From Jaenimonas drosophilae (lineage: Eukaryota > Euglenozoa > Kinetoplastea > Trypanosomatida > Trypanosomatidae), in NCBI GenBank assembly GCA_030849065.1, contig JASAON010001592.1:1-64000 (forward strand): a stretch of DNA of 64,000 nt, in the 5' to 3' direction. The notes below the pieces were generated by a model, which was not told the origin of the DNA, searched no databases, and saw only the letters and a list, made by a program, of their open reading frames with translations. Below, piece by piece: positions 1-10,346 of the stretch. A program made the translations under genes and the position numbers. Positions within the stretch are counted from its first letter, which is position 1, and each line of letters opens with the position of its first letter.

Positions 1-3000
1 GATGATGATGATGATGATGAGTACCACGCACATCGGCAACAGCGTACATCACGTGTGCGGCGCTTTCTGCGTGTAGATGTGGTTGTGGTGGAGCGTATTG
101 ATCAGTGGCGTTTATGGTTTCTTCGTTGCCAACCTTCTGACTTCCGCATCTACGTGGACCCCTACACCGAGATGGAGTTGGTTGGTGAGGTACGTGGCAC
201 GATTGTGTGTGCTGCACCACCAGAGGCACGTGTAGAGTTGGAGTTGGTTGTTGGCCGACGACGTCAACGTGGAAGTGCATCACCACCATCATCATCATCC
301 TCACCACCATCACATGAGGAGGTGGCAGAGATACTTCATCATCAACGTGCTGAAGCTGCAACCATGGAGTGGAGTTGGTCTCTCCCAACAAGTGAAGGCC
401 GCACACGCCACATCATCATCAACGTTGTGGCACGCGTGTGGCAGCCGGAGCACAACATGTTCGTGGAGATGAGCTCACGCAGCGCGACCTACACCATCGT
501 ACCACATGCGAAGGCTTCCATGTGGATGGAAAAGGACGTCGTGGATGGTATACAGCAGCAACAACAACAACAACCAGAAAAAGATGATGTCGCTGATTAT
601 GATGATCGTGGTGATTTGCTTCATCCCGATGTGGAGCTTCTTCCGCAACAGAAGAATGATGAAGCAGCCGAAGAAAACGCAGCACACCACAACAAGGTTC
701 TACATGATGATGATAATAATGAAGATGAAGATGATGATGATGATGATGATGATGATGGTGTGAAGTACTCCCAGTCACGTGCATCCTTTGTGATGGAGCT
801 CAACCAACATGTTTCTGTCAAGGAGCTGGCGAGCATGGCACGTGAATGCATGTACCGATCTGTGGTGTGTGCGCCCGTTGGGTTGATGGAGGTGGCTGGC
901 CATGAAGCATTCATTGGGGATGTGCGTGTGTTGCCACGCATCTCTGCCAATGTACGCCCAACGATGCCAGTCACGTACAGCCATCATGGCTCAGCGTCAT
1001 GCATGTACGCGGCGGAGGAGCAGGAGCATCAATCACTGCTGGATCTCCTCGATGCAAACAACATGTTGTTGGCTCCGTGTGGCAGCACCAACAACGCTGA
1101 TGATGATGATGTCTGGACGGCGGCAAGGCTGCGTGCGTTGGTGCAGGAGCGGCGGAAGCTGTACGTGGATGCGATGTTGGAGAGCGTCGATGGATCTCCG
1201 CTGCGACGTTTGTGCGAGCGCAACACACTAATCCATGCCGTGGCATGCCGCCCAGCTCTCTGGCAAGATGCATCATTATCATCATCATCATCATCATCGT
1301 GTTATGGTGATGATGATGGTGTTGTTGCGCTCACCTTGCGCAACGATCTTCTTCCTGCCAACATGCCGCTGTGGAGTTTGAGCCCCACCTTTCGCCAACT
1401 CATCTACGCCAACGTGAAGCATCATCCAAAGATGATGCCAGAAAAAGATGCAAAATCTGCACCATCGTGCATGTTGCACATGGACTACGCCTTCATGCGT
1501 CTCGCGATGCCACGACTGCCAAACTTGTGGATGAGCAACATTCATCACGTACCACTCAGTCTCCAAAATGTTGGCCATGCTTTTTGTGCAGATCTTCCGC
1601 ACTACATGCGCTCACGAACACATGTGCCAGCCACACAACACATCTCCGCCGACCTCAACACCTTTTCTGCGCTTCTCACTTCATTGCTCTCACTTCATCG
1701 CAGCATCGCAGGGGGCAATCGTGTTGATGATGATGTTGGTGTTGGTGTTGGCATGGATGAGCCACGAGCACGTGTGCTGCACAAGGTTCGTGAATATGCC
1801 AACACACTCTCACCCGATGTACGCAGCAACACGTGGTTTTTCTGCACGCTCTACGTCGTACCCGTGGCCAGCCACGCATCCACGTTGGCGGAGGCCAACA
1901 CACTCTATCTCGGCCATCGATCAACGCACTTTTCAGATATGTTTGGTGCATCTCACGCAAATGATGATGATGATGGAGGTGTGAATGAGTTGCGTTTTCC
2001 TCATCCGCTGCCCATGCGTGAGCTCCAACGCGTGGAGGAGGCCGTGATGCGTGAGATGCTCGTCCATGATGATGTTGATGATGATGATGATGATCAGCGT
2101 GGTACAACACGTAGTCGGAACTACTCCGTTAAACGCCTGACCACCGCACATCCCACACGTTGTCGGCCGCTTGGCGCAACACCTCTTCGCGATGTGGCGC
2201 TGCGATGCACGCGGCCGCTGCTTCATCATCCACTGCCGTGGCTCTCCATCCTTGGACCTCCACTGATTCGCCGTGAGGAAGATGCTTGCACAAGCAACGA
2301 CGTGTATAATGACGATGATGATGATGATGATGATCGCCATGCGCACACCGCAACAAAACCCAAAGTGGTTCGCTACATCTCCATCAACTACCACAGTGTG
2401 TGGCAGGATGAACGTTCGCCATATCGATGCTCATCCTACGGCCGTGTTACGCGTGAGGCGGTGGAGGTCATGTTTCAGCAGCGACGCCATCATGGTCGCG
2501 ATGTGCAGCACTACTTCCGTTTGCTACTCACGCACGCACCTCAACGAGAACGTCCAGCAACAACCGAATCAGCACATCGTACAACAACTCATGATGATGA
2601 TGATGATGATGACCATCATCATCATCATCATCATCAGCAACAACATCCATCTTTTGGGGATGGCTTGCTAACCTTGTTAGGCACCTCCAACGAGCCGCTC
2701 TATCTTCGCTATCAATCACGTCGCAACCTTCGTTTTATGTTGTCTTCGGTGTACCGCCCACTGAAGATGGTGGAGGAGGCGGCGTTGCGTTGTGAGAACA
2801 ACAACAACAACAACAATAATGTTATTGATGATGATGATGCACGTGAAGCGGCACGTGTGGCGGGTGAACGTCAGGTGCTGGAGATGTTGAGCAATGTTGC
2901 ACGCAACCTGCTCATCACCATTTACACACGTGTGTTTGAGGATGTTTCGTGCAGGTCGCAGCGCATCGAACTCGGTGTACGCCATATCGTGGATGATCAT

Positions 3001-3228
3001 GTGCTCCTCATCTCCGTCTATCCCATCTCCAACAACACACGTCCAACAACAACAACAACAACAACAACATGTGCTCGCAACGTTGGTGGTTCAGCGAAGG
3101 TGCACGATGCACCGTTATGGATGGCCAATCCGCATCAACGCTTCGATTCTCAGCGATACCAAACTCCACGCTTCATCCTCGCTGTTCGGCTGGAAGAGGA
3201 TGGCCACTACACACACTCATGGCAATGA
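1..3228 (+). CDS. Unknown large protein, 5'-truncated by the window
   Basis: The reading frame is open from base 1 (the first codons are a GAT/Asp run) and ends at TGA 3226-3228, so at least 1075 codons are present and the true start lies outside the window. I recognise no family. Well-composed segments alternate with microsatellite-coded Asp, Ser, His, Gln and Asn runs, for example near 730-760, 1265-1300, 2590-2640 and 2800-2820. No signal peptide or membrane segment is visible. The ordered segments between the runs keep normal composition and an open frame for over 3 kb, so the gene is real. It heads the plus-strand cluster here and is followed by a 758-bp spacer. Function unknown. Confidence 0.85.
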   Translation, partial: DDDDDDEYHAHRQQRTSRVRRFLRVDVVVVERIDQWRLWFLRCQPSDFRIYVDPYTEMELVGEVRGTIVCAAPPEARVELELVVGRRRQRGSASPPSSSSSPPSHEEVAEILHHQRAEAATMEWSWSLPTSEGRTRHIIINVVARVWQPEHNMFVEMSSRSATYTIVPHAKASMWMEKDVVDGIQQQQQQQPEKDDVADYDDRGDLLHPDVELLPQQKNDEAAEENAAHHNKVLHDDDNNEDEDDDDDDDDDGVKYSQSRASFVMELNQHVSVKELASMARECMYRSVVCAPVGLMEVAGHEAFIGDVRVLPRISANVRPTMPVTYSHHGSASCMYAAEEQEHQSLLDLLDANNMLLAPCGSTNNADDDDVWTAARLRALVQERRKLYVDAMLESVDGSPLRRLCERNTLIHAVACRPALWQDASLSSSSSSSCYGDDDGVVALTLRNDLLPANMPLWSLSPTFRQLIYANVKHHPKMMPEKDAKSAPSCMLHMDYAFMRLAMPRLPNLWMSNIHHVPLSLQNVGHAFCADLPHYMRSRTHVPATQHISADLNTFSALLTSLLSLHRSIAGGNRVDDDVGVGVGMDEPRARVLHKVREYANTLSPDVRSNTWFFCTLYVVPVASHASTLAEANTLYLGHRSTHFSDMFGASHANDDDDGGVNELRFPHPLPMRELQRVEEAVMREMLVHDDVDDDDDDQRGTTRSRNYSVKRLTTAHPTRCRPLGATPLRDVALRCTRPLLHHPLPWLSILGPPLIRREEDACTSNDVYNDDDDDDDDRHAHTATKPKVVRYISINYHSVWQDERSPYRCSSYGRVTREAVEVMFQQRRHHGRDVQHYFRLLLTHAPQRERPATTESAHRTTTHDDDDDDDHHHHHHHQQQHPSFGDGLLTLLGTSNEPLYLRYQSRRNLRFMLSSVYRPLKMVEEAALRCENNNNNNNNVIDDDDAREAARVAGERQVLEMLSNVARNLLITIYTRVFEDVSCRSQRIELGVRHIVDDHVLLISVYPISNNTRPTTTTTTTTCARNVGGSAKVHDAPLWMANPHQRFDSQRYQTPRFILAVRLEEDGHYTHSWQ

Positions 3229-3986
3229 GCACAATCATCATCATCATCATCAACAACAACAAGTTTTTTTTCATTATATTATTGTTGTTTCATAACATTA
3301 TGTGTTGTGCCGTTCATGGCTGTGCCAACGTACACCAACACGCGCACAAAAGAGCATCATTCGATGCGGCACCTCCACTGAAGATGAGGATGATGTAGGG
3401 GAGGAGGAGGTGGGCATCACGTACGTTGTTGAGGGACATGCATCATGATGATGATGATGGCACAACGGCCCCTGCTTCCTTCTTCTCTTCGCTCATTCTC
3501 ACTTTTGCTGCTGGAGTGTGTCGCGTGTGAATGAATAACGTAGGTATTTGCAACACTTGTTGTATGAATACATGCACGGCACAACACAAACACAAACACG
3601 TACATGTATAACAACGTGACGCATCATGTTCTTGGTTGTATTTGGCAACTCATCCATCATTTTTTTTTTCACATGTTTGTGCTGCATCTGTATCATCTTC
3701 ATCTTGCTGAGATAGGTCGGAACACAAAGTTTGGCAGTGGAGCTGGAACTACTCCAGCAGCAGTTTGCCGAGTGCATCCACGCATTCATTCATTCATCAA
3801 GAACACCAACAACAATAGCGAATACGTTTGTGTGATTCTTGTTTTTTTTCTTACTGTTGTTGTGTGGATCTTCGACGGTGCTCATCATCGCAACAACAAC
3901 ACGACATCCGTAGTACTTCATCATCATCATCATCATCATCGTCATCATTTTCATTTTCTTGTAGTGCATAAAAACGTACTTCGTCA
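3229..3986. other. Intergenic spacer, no gene seen
   Basis: Spacer of 758 bp with short CAT/CAA runs, T-tracts (3266-3275, 3660-3669) and no convincing coding frame. It should hold the 3' UTR of the upstream gene, the poly(A) region and a trans-splice acceptor for the downstream gene. A T-rich stretch near 3838-3860 is one candidate tract. Confidence 0.6.
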
Positions 3987-5243
3987 ATGAATAGCTCTTC
4001 TGTATCACGTGGAAGCAGGTCCAACAACAACAACAACAACAACAACGTGGATAACAACAACAACAACAGCAACATGAAGTCGAGCAGTGTTGGCCGTAGC
4101 CCAACAGAAACATACATGCTTCGTCAAGGGAGCAACGATGAAGGTTTGGAGGATGATGAGGCAGAGATGCTCCGCGGAGGTGGCGCTGAACGTGTGTGGG
4201 TAGGACTGCGTGGTGATGCCAATAACCGTGAGCCACTTCCTCTTCCTGTTGCACATCTTATTCATCTTCTCGGTGATCGTGGCGCCAACCTCGCCAACAT
4301 GTCAGGCACACGTTGGATGTTGGCGCTCATGGAGCTCATCCTCCTTATTGTGGCGGTTGTGTGCATCCTGACGTACCTCATCACCGTGCCACGCAGCTCA
4401 ACGTGGGTGTGGAGCTACTTTGCTGGCCTACGCTTCAGCAGCACCGTGGCACACATACCCTTCATCATTTTTCAGCGTAGTGTGTTGTGTAGTGTCTTGG
4501 CGCTGACACCATCTGCCATGGGCTTGTGGTTGGCGTTGCAACGAACATCATCATCCACGTCGTTGGTGAGATCCTCATCCACCAAATCTGTGGTGAGCTA
4601 CTATCTCATCATCTCCGTCTTGGTGATTGTGTTTTGTGGCGGTGTATTGATGCAGAATGCCGTGGATCAGCAACACGTGGAGGAAACGTTGGCACCGATG
4701 CTCGTGAATCTGTGGCACAACCCATCCGGCGTGGATGGAGATGATGTTGCACATCTCTATCGACGTCGTTGTGCCGTGCAACACCAACTTCAGTGTGTGG
4801 GGCTCAGCATCTGTTGCCAAATGAACGCCACATCAACGTGGGTTGTGGCAGAGGATGGCAAGTCGTGGAGCTCAACGCTCGAAACACACGAAGAAGATGG
4901 CGTACATGTGTGCCTGATTGGCGTGGGAGATGGACGTGTGATGGATAGATTCACGGGTGCTGACGTAACGAGCACCGTGGCGGCAGAGTGCCCTCGATGT
5001 GGTGATGCACCATCATCATCATCAGCAACAACAACAACAACAACAGAAACGAATCGTGTTGCTGCTGTAGTGGATCGAGCAGGTTGGGTGGAGGATGATG
5101 GCCCACCGCGGTGTCTTGATAGCATGGTGGGTGACTTGACGCGGAGCTACGGATTCTCAATCTGCGTGGTACTCATCATGATGATGCTGACGAGTGTGGC
5201 AACGGTGCTCTCCTACCAGATCTTTGCCGCGGATTCATCATGA
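3987..5243 (+). CDS. Tetraspanin-like four-pass membrane protein
   Basis: A 418-residue protein with an Asn-run-rich, probably cytoplasmic N-terminus (residues 1-105) and four hydrophobic segments at about 112-134, 166-186, 204-226 and 389-410. The long stretch between segments 3 and 4 (about 160 residues) holds paired cysteines, including a CC pair and a CPRC motif. This small-loop/large-Cys-rich-loop layout is that of tetraspanins, but the classical CCG motif is not exact (CCQ is seen), so the assignment rests on topology. Such proteins organise plasma-membrane microdomains; that role is inferred here. The start is the first ATG after the spacer. A Ser/Thr run interrupts the large loop. A divergent four-pass protein of another family is the alternative. 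Confidence 0.6.
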   Translation: MNSSSVSRGSRSNNNNNNNNVDNNNNNSNMKSSSVGRSPTETYMLRQGSNDEGLEDDEAEMLRGGGAERVWVGLRGDANNREPLPLPVAHLIHLLGDRGANLANMSGTRWMLALMELILLIVAVVCILTYLITVPRSSTWVWSYFAGLRFSSTVAHIPFIIFQRSVLCSVLALTPSAMGLWLALQRTSSSTSLVRSSSTKSVVSYYLIISVLVIVFCGGVLMQNAVDQQHVEETLAPMLVNLWHNPSGVDGDDVAHLYRRRCAVQHQLQCVGLSICCQMNATSTWVVAEDGKSWSSTLETHEEDGVHVCLIGVGDGRVMDRFTGADVTSTVAAECPRCGDAPSSSSATTTTTTETNRVAAVVDRAGWVEDDGPPRCLDSMVGDLTRSYGFSICVVLIMMMLTSVATVLSYQIFAADSS

Positions 5244-5879
5244 TGATGATGATGATGATGATGATTGGATATCATCATGCAGCATCAATCTCTACACACG
5301 CACACACGTAAGAGAGTGGGTGCGGTGTGTAGTTGTTGTTGTTGTTGTTATCAATCACGTTGCCTCTAAACTTCTTCATCGTGAATGAGGATGGCATGCA
5401 CGTGGTGCGTCGTTGTGGTGCCACGAGCGTTTTGGTGCTGATGTTGATGCACGGATAAACGCTCGTGATGACCAATTTAGTGTCTTCTTCTTCTTTTTCT
5501 TGCGTTGCGAATCCTTGTGACTGTCGGAGGAGGAGCAGGTGTGTGTGTTGTTGTTGTTGTTGTTGTTGTTGCGTTGATACGCAAGTCCTCAACATCCACG
5601 GACGCATGCATACCACTGGTGATCTCTGGCCTAACCTTTGAAGATCTTTGTATTTATATTGTCTGCGCGCATTTTTGTTCTTGTTGTGTGTGTGTGTGTG
5701 TGTTCGTCATGAGGAGCTCATACACACACATGTGTTGTTGTGCTCATCCACGCTCAACGCACCTCCACGTTCTCATCTTTACTTGATTCTTTCAGGGTAG
5801 CTAGTCTCGTCATCACGAGCGACGTTAATACACCAACACATACATACACACACACAAGTTGGTGTCGTGGAGCATCATC
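5244..5879. other. Intergenic spacer with TTG run
   Basis: Spacer of 636 bp. It starts with a GAT run directly after the tetraspanin-like stop codon. It contains GTT runs near 5335-5350 and 5549-5573, a GT run near 5686-5702, and a pyrimidine tract that ends at an AG at 5795. No coding potential is seen. Confidence 0.6.
5766..5795 (+). promoter_or_regulatory. Predicted spliced-leader acceptor for the Iwr1-like gene
   Basis: A pyrimidine-rich stretch ends in TTTCAG at 5790-5795. No ATG lies between it and the start at 5880, giving an 84-nt 5' UTR. Based on the kinetoplastid trans-splicing rule (polypyrimidine tract, then the first AG). Confidence 0.55.
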
Positions 5880-6935
5880 ATGTTGCGTTGCAGCACATCA
5901 TTGGATACTAACGCCACCGCCAAAGCCTCGACTGTTTATCTTCATATCAAGCGTGGAGCACAAAAGCGGCTGCGCTCCACCACTGACGATGCTCATGATG
6001 ATGATGATGATGATCATGAACGTACTCGTGCTGCAACACAAGTACATCCTAGCGTGATGCAGCTCCAGTGGAACTCGGATGAGTTGGCGAAGTTGCAATT
6101 GTTTCACGCGTCTGGCACCACATCTCTTCGATTTCGTCGCATTGATCCGCATGGGCTTGCTTCATGCTCACCATCGCACAACAACAACAACAAAAACAAC
6201 AACACGAAGGATGTGGTGGGACCGACCTCTTCATCATCTGCACCACAGCATCTTCACATTAGGCAGCTCTACGCGCACCAACACAATGAGCTGATCATCG
6301 AGTGTGCCTACAACAATTATCACAAGGATGAAGATGATGTTGTTGAAGATGCTGTTCAATCACAAGATGATGATGATGATGATGCGTGGTATGCGTTGGA
6401 GCACATTCCAAAGTCCGTGGATCTCGAAGATGCAATGAATGCACTGGATATAAATGATGGCGTGGGAGATGATGGTGATTATGAGATGCCACCCGTACAC
6501 ACAACCACATCACTACACGCATCCAAACGTGTACGTGATCAAGATGAGGTGCCTAGGGTCTATCTCCACCCAAAGCGACGTCTTGACGATGGTAGGGCAG
6601 AACACACACAAACGCGCACACACAACGATGGAGATGGTGATGATGTGTTCTACGGTTATGGGTGGCACTACGCTTCGAGTGCAGATCCGCACGTGCTGCA
6701 ACAACTGAAGCAGTGGGAGGAATTTGTTGTGCCACAAGATGATGATGATGCTCTTCAGGACTTGTACATGTACCCCGATCACCGCCACGATGATGAGTAC
6801 GACAGCAACGCCGAAGATTTTGATGGAAATGACTATCCAGACAGCATTGATGATGGTGATGATGATCCTGAACATGATGGCGGCTGTGACAACTATGAGC
6901 ACGGGTACGGTGATGATGATGCTGATTATGATTGA
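5880..6935 (+). CDS. Iwr1-like RNA polymerase II nuclear import factor
   Basis: A 351-residue acidic protein. The C-terminal part carries the Iwr1 signature: a DVFYGYGWHY block near residue 255, a WEEF segment, then DSNAEDFDGNDYPDS at about 307-321, matching the D-S-N-x-E-(D/E)-x-x-x-N-(D/E)-Y-P-(D/E) pattern of the Iwr1/SLC7A6OS family. An N-terminal VYLHIKRG segment matches the short basic start of that family. Iwr1 binds assembled RNA polymerase II and brings it into the nucleus using its nuclear localisation signal. The rest is Asp-rich and partly microsatellite-coded. The chosen ATG is the first after a good acceptor. The family assignment is by motif; the role here is inferred. Confidence 0.72.
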   Translation: MLRCSTSLDTNATAKASTVYLHIKRGAQKRLRSTTDDAHDDDDDDHERTRAATQVHPSVMQLQWNSDELAKLQLFHASGTTSLRFRRIDPHGLASCSPSHNNNNKNNNTKDVVGPTSSSSAPQHLHIRQLYAHQHNELIIECAYNNYHKDEDDVVEDAVQSQDDDDDDAWYALEHIPKSVDLEDAMNALDINDGVGDDGDYEMPPVHTTTSLHASKRVRDQDEVPRVYLHPKRRLDDGRAEHTQTRTHNDGDGDDVFYGYGWHYASSADPHVLQQLKQWEEFVVPQDDDDALQDLYMYPDHRHDDEYDSNAEDFDGNDYPDSIDDGDDDPEHDGGCDNYEHGYGDDDADYD

Positions 6936-7454
6936 GACGTTTTTTACACACCCACGATGGATGGATGCGTGAGTTGCATCGAATCCTTCTTCACAGAGAG
7001 ATGATGATTGTGGGCGTACCTCCACGCGAACGTTGTTGTTGCGTAAAACAAAGAAAACAAAACGTGTGCGACGGAGTATGACTCACTAAACACTGCTTCG
7101 TTTTTTTTTTGATGATGTTGTGGCTGAGATGGTGCCATATTTGGTGTACTCCTTACTGCAGTGGAGCTCCATCAACACGCACCATCGTCATGGATGAGAT
7201 TCATTTCATGGTTGTGACACACACACACCCCTACTTCCTGTGCGTCTGATGCAGCACACACACACATACAACAACAACAACAACAACGGTAGAAACGTGT
7301 GTGGTACCTCTTGTGAGTGTAGGCCATCTACGTCATTGATGCTCTTCCTTCATGTGCACCTCACTCAAAGTCACGTTACACGTGAATAGCAACTTCAACA
7401 AAAAAATAACAAAAAACAACAACAAAAAACACACAACACACACACTCACACAAG
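6936..7454. other. Intergenic spacer and 5' UTR of Argonaute gene
   Basis: Spacer of 519 bp with CA and CAA runs (7217-7286) and an A-rich segment just before the Argonaute ATG. A plausible acceptor AG lies at 7388-7389, after the pyrimidine-rich 7341-7370 stretch; no ATG falls between it and 7455. No gene seen. Confidence 0.55.
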
Positions 7455-10346
7455 ATGCAAACGCACACAGACCCAACCAACCCTCGCGGAGGACGTGGTC
7501 GAGGTGGTCGTGGAGGGTTCGATGGTGATCGCGGATATGATCAACGTGGCCGTGGCCGTGGCGGATATGAAGAAGGTGGCCGTGGACGTGGAGGATATGA
7601 GCAACGTGGCCGTGGCCGTGGAGGATATGAAGAAGGTGGCCGTGGGCGTGGAGGATATGAAGAACGCGGCCGTGGCCGTGGAGGATATGAAGAACGTGGC
7701 CGCGGCCGTGGCGGATATGAGGAAGGTGGGCGTGGCCGTGGAGGATATGATCAACGTGGCCGTGGCCGTGGAGGGTATGAGGAAGGTGGCCGTGGCCGTG
7801 GCGGCGGTTTTCGTGGTGGTGGCAGCTTCCAGTACCGCTCTCGCGAGCAACAAGCCATCGAGCTCCTCCCCTCACGTGTTGGTCTGCCGCATGACGTTGT
7901 AACGAACATGATCCTCATTCATTTGCGTGGTGCCACAGCCTACCTCTACAAGACGAGCTACGAGTTTATCAACGGTTCCACGGAGCCCACGGATGAATGG
8001 AAGATGACGGCCCAACGACGTGCGTTGGAGGCGTGTGTTGGCGAGGGCAACAAGCCTCCATCAAATGTGGTGTGCACCGGGCAGTACTTGTTGAGCCCGG
8101 TGGAGATTGCGGAGCTCCACGGTTTTTCTGAAAAGTACAAGTTCGGCAAGACGGAGGAGATTCGTCTCACCGCGACGTTTGATGGCGCACGTGCGCTGCA
8201 GCTTCCCGCCGACAACGCCTTCCTCAACGCCATTCTCGGGGAGGCGGTGATGTGCGTGTACGCCACACGTGTTGGTGGTTCTTTTGTGGATATGGAACAG
8301 TGCGAAACACCGGGGAATGATCTGCGCTTGATGCAGAAGATCACGCCAAAGTTGATGCAGCTCGCGGGAGGTAGCACCACGACGAGCGGCCAAAAACAAC
8401 AACAAGAGCAGCAGAAGCAGCAGCATCGCGATGTGCTGCAGATTGATGTGGGCTACAGCGTTTCCTCCATGGAATCCTGCGCGACGGAGCTCCATCGTCT
8501 TGCCTCGCGGCCCGCCACGTTCCGAAAAGATGCGACGCTTCGTTTCGCCGGGATGAAGGTTGTTTCCACTAAGCCACGCGCGACCATGTTGAAGGTTGTT
8601 GAGGTGGTGTTTGATAAGAACGTGGATTCCGCGGCGGGGATGGTGCGTGAGCCTGAGACCACTTTTTCGCAGTACTTCGCGCGGCGTTATGGCTTGACCT
8701 TGCAAGATCATAAGGCGCCTGTGTTGCTGTGCAAGCCTGTCGGACGACGTGGCAAGGCGTGCTCCTACCCGGCAGAGCTTCTCTATCCCATGAGCCTCAC
8801 CGACCGTCAGCGGCAGATGCTGCCACAACTCTGCAGCCTCTACCCATCTCAGCGCCACACCATGCTGCAAGCGGTGCTGAAACGGCTGCGTGAGAGCGAG
8901 GCCTTTGTGAAGGTGCTCCGCGACTTTGGCGTGGAGCTCCCCGCCACCTCCTCCTTCATCACGTGTTCGGGAGAGGTGTTGGCCGCACCCACCATCTTCA
9001 TTCCGAATGGCAACGGCCACGAAAGCTGCAATCCAATGCTGCCGCAAAACCTCGGCCAACAAGGTTTTGCGCGCGCGCTGAGCAACGCTCTTCGCCATCC
9101 AAATCGATGCCCCACCGCCGTTCCCGTCGCGGACTTCCTCGTGGATCCGAACATGCACGGCCAGGATCGCTCCCGCTTGCAACAATTGTTGCGCAAGTAC
9201 GGTGTAAACGTGCCCGACATGACGGAGATGGTGCGTGAGGGAAGATACATGTCATTGGCTCTCCCCCGAGGCAAGAACACCCCACTACGTCTCGCGATAC
9301 AGAAGGTGGATGATCGTGGCTGCCCCATGTACGCCGATGCCAAGAAGGAGTTTCTGCTTGCTGGTGTTGTATCGCAGATGTGGAAGCGTGAGCTGAAGGA
9401 CAGCATCCCAAACATGATTGTGCAGCAGATTGCCGCGAAGCTCAACCACTTTAACTTCGTTGCCGACCTTGGTCAGAGTGTGCCCACACTCGCCGGGCAG
9501 GATGTGTTGCTGATTGGCGTGCATTCTGGCCTCTCTATCTCCACGGAATCCACGGCGAAGAGCGTCATGAGCCGCCGCTGTTTCGTCGTTACATTCACCG
9601 CCTTCCTCGCACGTGGCAAGGAGTGGTCGCACTACTGCAACCACTACATTCGTCGTGGCAAGCACACGACGGTGTGGAAGGAGGAGTCGGGCCAGGAAAC
9701 CTCCACGAGCAGCAACACCTCCATCTCGCCAAAGATTAACTCCACCGATGTGATTCAGGAACATCTCGGGAAGTTTATGAACGCGGCCATCGCGCACTTT
9801 GGCCTGCACGAGACGAAGAAGAAGGGCACCGTCATTGTGTATCGTGGATGTGCGTCTGATGGAGAGGTGGTGGAGTGCGCGCCGATGGTGAAGTTGTTGC
9901 CGCAGGTGCTGCCTAACTGGAACTACGCCATGATTACGGCACAACCACGCAGCCACACACGCTTCTTTTGGCAGGCCAGCGATGCTCTTGGGCTGTGCAA
10001 CGCCCCACGTGGCTTTATCACGATGCTGAATCACGACCGCATCTACGAAGTGAGCTCGAGTGTGCCGGTGAAGTGCTCCTTCTTTCTGACGGCTGCGAGC
10101 TGCACCTTGGGCCATGCCTCCAACACCTGCTTCGTTGTGCTCGATATGAAGGGCTTGAACAAGAAGGAGATTGTGCAGCTCACTTACCACACATGCTACA
10201 TGTACCCGAACAAGGCAGATTCACTGCCACTGCCACTCCCCATGAAGTGTGCGTTGGAGTACGCACGCAAGTACCAGTTCGTGACCGGAAGCGATAAGTT
10301 GTTGGAGCTGCCACCACTCATCCGACCCACGATGCACTACTTGTAA
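7455..10346 (+). CDS. AGO1: Argonaute with RGG-repeat N-terminus
   Basis: A 963-residue protein of the Argonaute family, which binds small RNAs for RNA interference. Residues about 10-118 are an RGG domain of ten-residue RGRGGYEE-type units, a feature known from Trypanosoma brucei AGO1 and linked there to polyribosome association. A PAZ-like region follows (about 340-450; the YPAELLYPM segment resembles its C-terminal end), then MID and PIWI (about 640-960), with IGVHSG, IVYRGCASDGE, RSHTRFFW and QLTYHTCYMYP blocks that line up with PIWI landmarks. In that alignment all three DDH slicer positions are replaced: His690, Gly798 and Cys932 (or Leu934). It may therefore guide silencing without cleavage, or be a divergent paralogue. 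The start is the first ATG after the AG at 7389. Confidence 0.88.
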   Translation: MQTHTDPTNPRGGRGRGGRGGFDGDRGYDQRGRGRGGYEEGGRGRGGYEQRGRGRGGYEEGGRGRGGYEERGRGRGGYEERGRGRGGYEEGGRGRGGYDQRGRGRGGYEEGGRGRGGGFRGGGSFQYRSREQQAIELLPSRVGLPHDVVTNMILIHLRGATAYLYKTSYEFINGSTEPTDEWKMTAQRRALEACVGEGNKPPSNVVCTGQYLLSPVEIAELHGFSEKYKFGKTEEIRLTATFDGARALQLPADNAFLNAILGEAVMCVYATRVGGSFVDMEQCETPGNDLRLMQKITPKLMQLAGGSTTTSGQKQQQEQQKQQHRDVLQIDVGYSVSSMESCATELHRLASRPATFRKDATLRFAGMKVVSTKPRATMLKVVEVVFDKNVDSAAGMVREPETTFSQYFARRYGLTLQDHKAPVLLCKPVGRRGKACSYPAELLYPMSLTDRQRQMLPQLCSLYPSQRHTMLQAVLKRLRESEAFVKVLRDFGVELPATSSFITCSGEVLAAPTIFIPNGNGHESCNPMLPQNLGQQGFARALSNALRHPNRCPTAVPVADFLVDPNMHGQDRSRLQQLLRKYGVNVPDMTEMVREGRYMSLALPRGKNTPLRLAIQKVDDRGCPMYADAKKEFLLAGVVSQMWKRELKDSIPNMIVQQIAAKLNHFNFVADLGQSVPTLAGQDVLLIGVHSGLSISTESTAKSVMSRRCFVVTFTAFLARGKEWSHYCNHYIRRGKHTTVWKEESGQETSTSSNTSISPKINSTDVIQEHLGKFMNAAIAHFGLHETKKKGTVIVYRGCASDGEVVECAPMVKLLPQVLPNWNYAMITAQPRSHTRFFWQASDALGLCNAPRGFITMLNHDRIYEVSSSVPVKCSFFLTAASCTLGHASNTCFVVLDMKGLNKKEIVQLTYHTCYMYPNKADSLPLPLPMKCALEYARKYQFVTGSDKLLELPPLIRPTMHYL
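7541..7806 (+). repeat. 30-bp minisatellite encoding the RGG repeats
   Basis: About nine imperfect 30-bp units, each encoding ten residues of the RGRGGYE(E/Q)(G/R)G type. Units differ mainly at third positions and at the E/Q and G/R choices, which suggests expansion by unequal exchange under coding constraint. Confidence 0.85.

Noticed and set aside
7541..7806. Regular direct repeats resembling a CRISPR array
   Set aside because: No unique spacers; the repeats are contiguous, in frame and encode RGG units of a eukaryotic protein.
8061..10190. Long minus-strand frames (374 and 301 codons) opposite Argonaute
   Set aside because: Shadows of the Argonaute coding sequence, on the wrong strand for the cluster and without domain-like composition.
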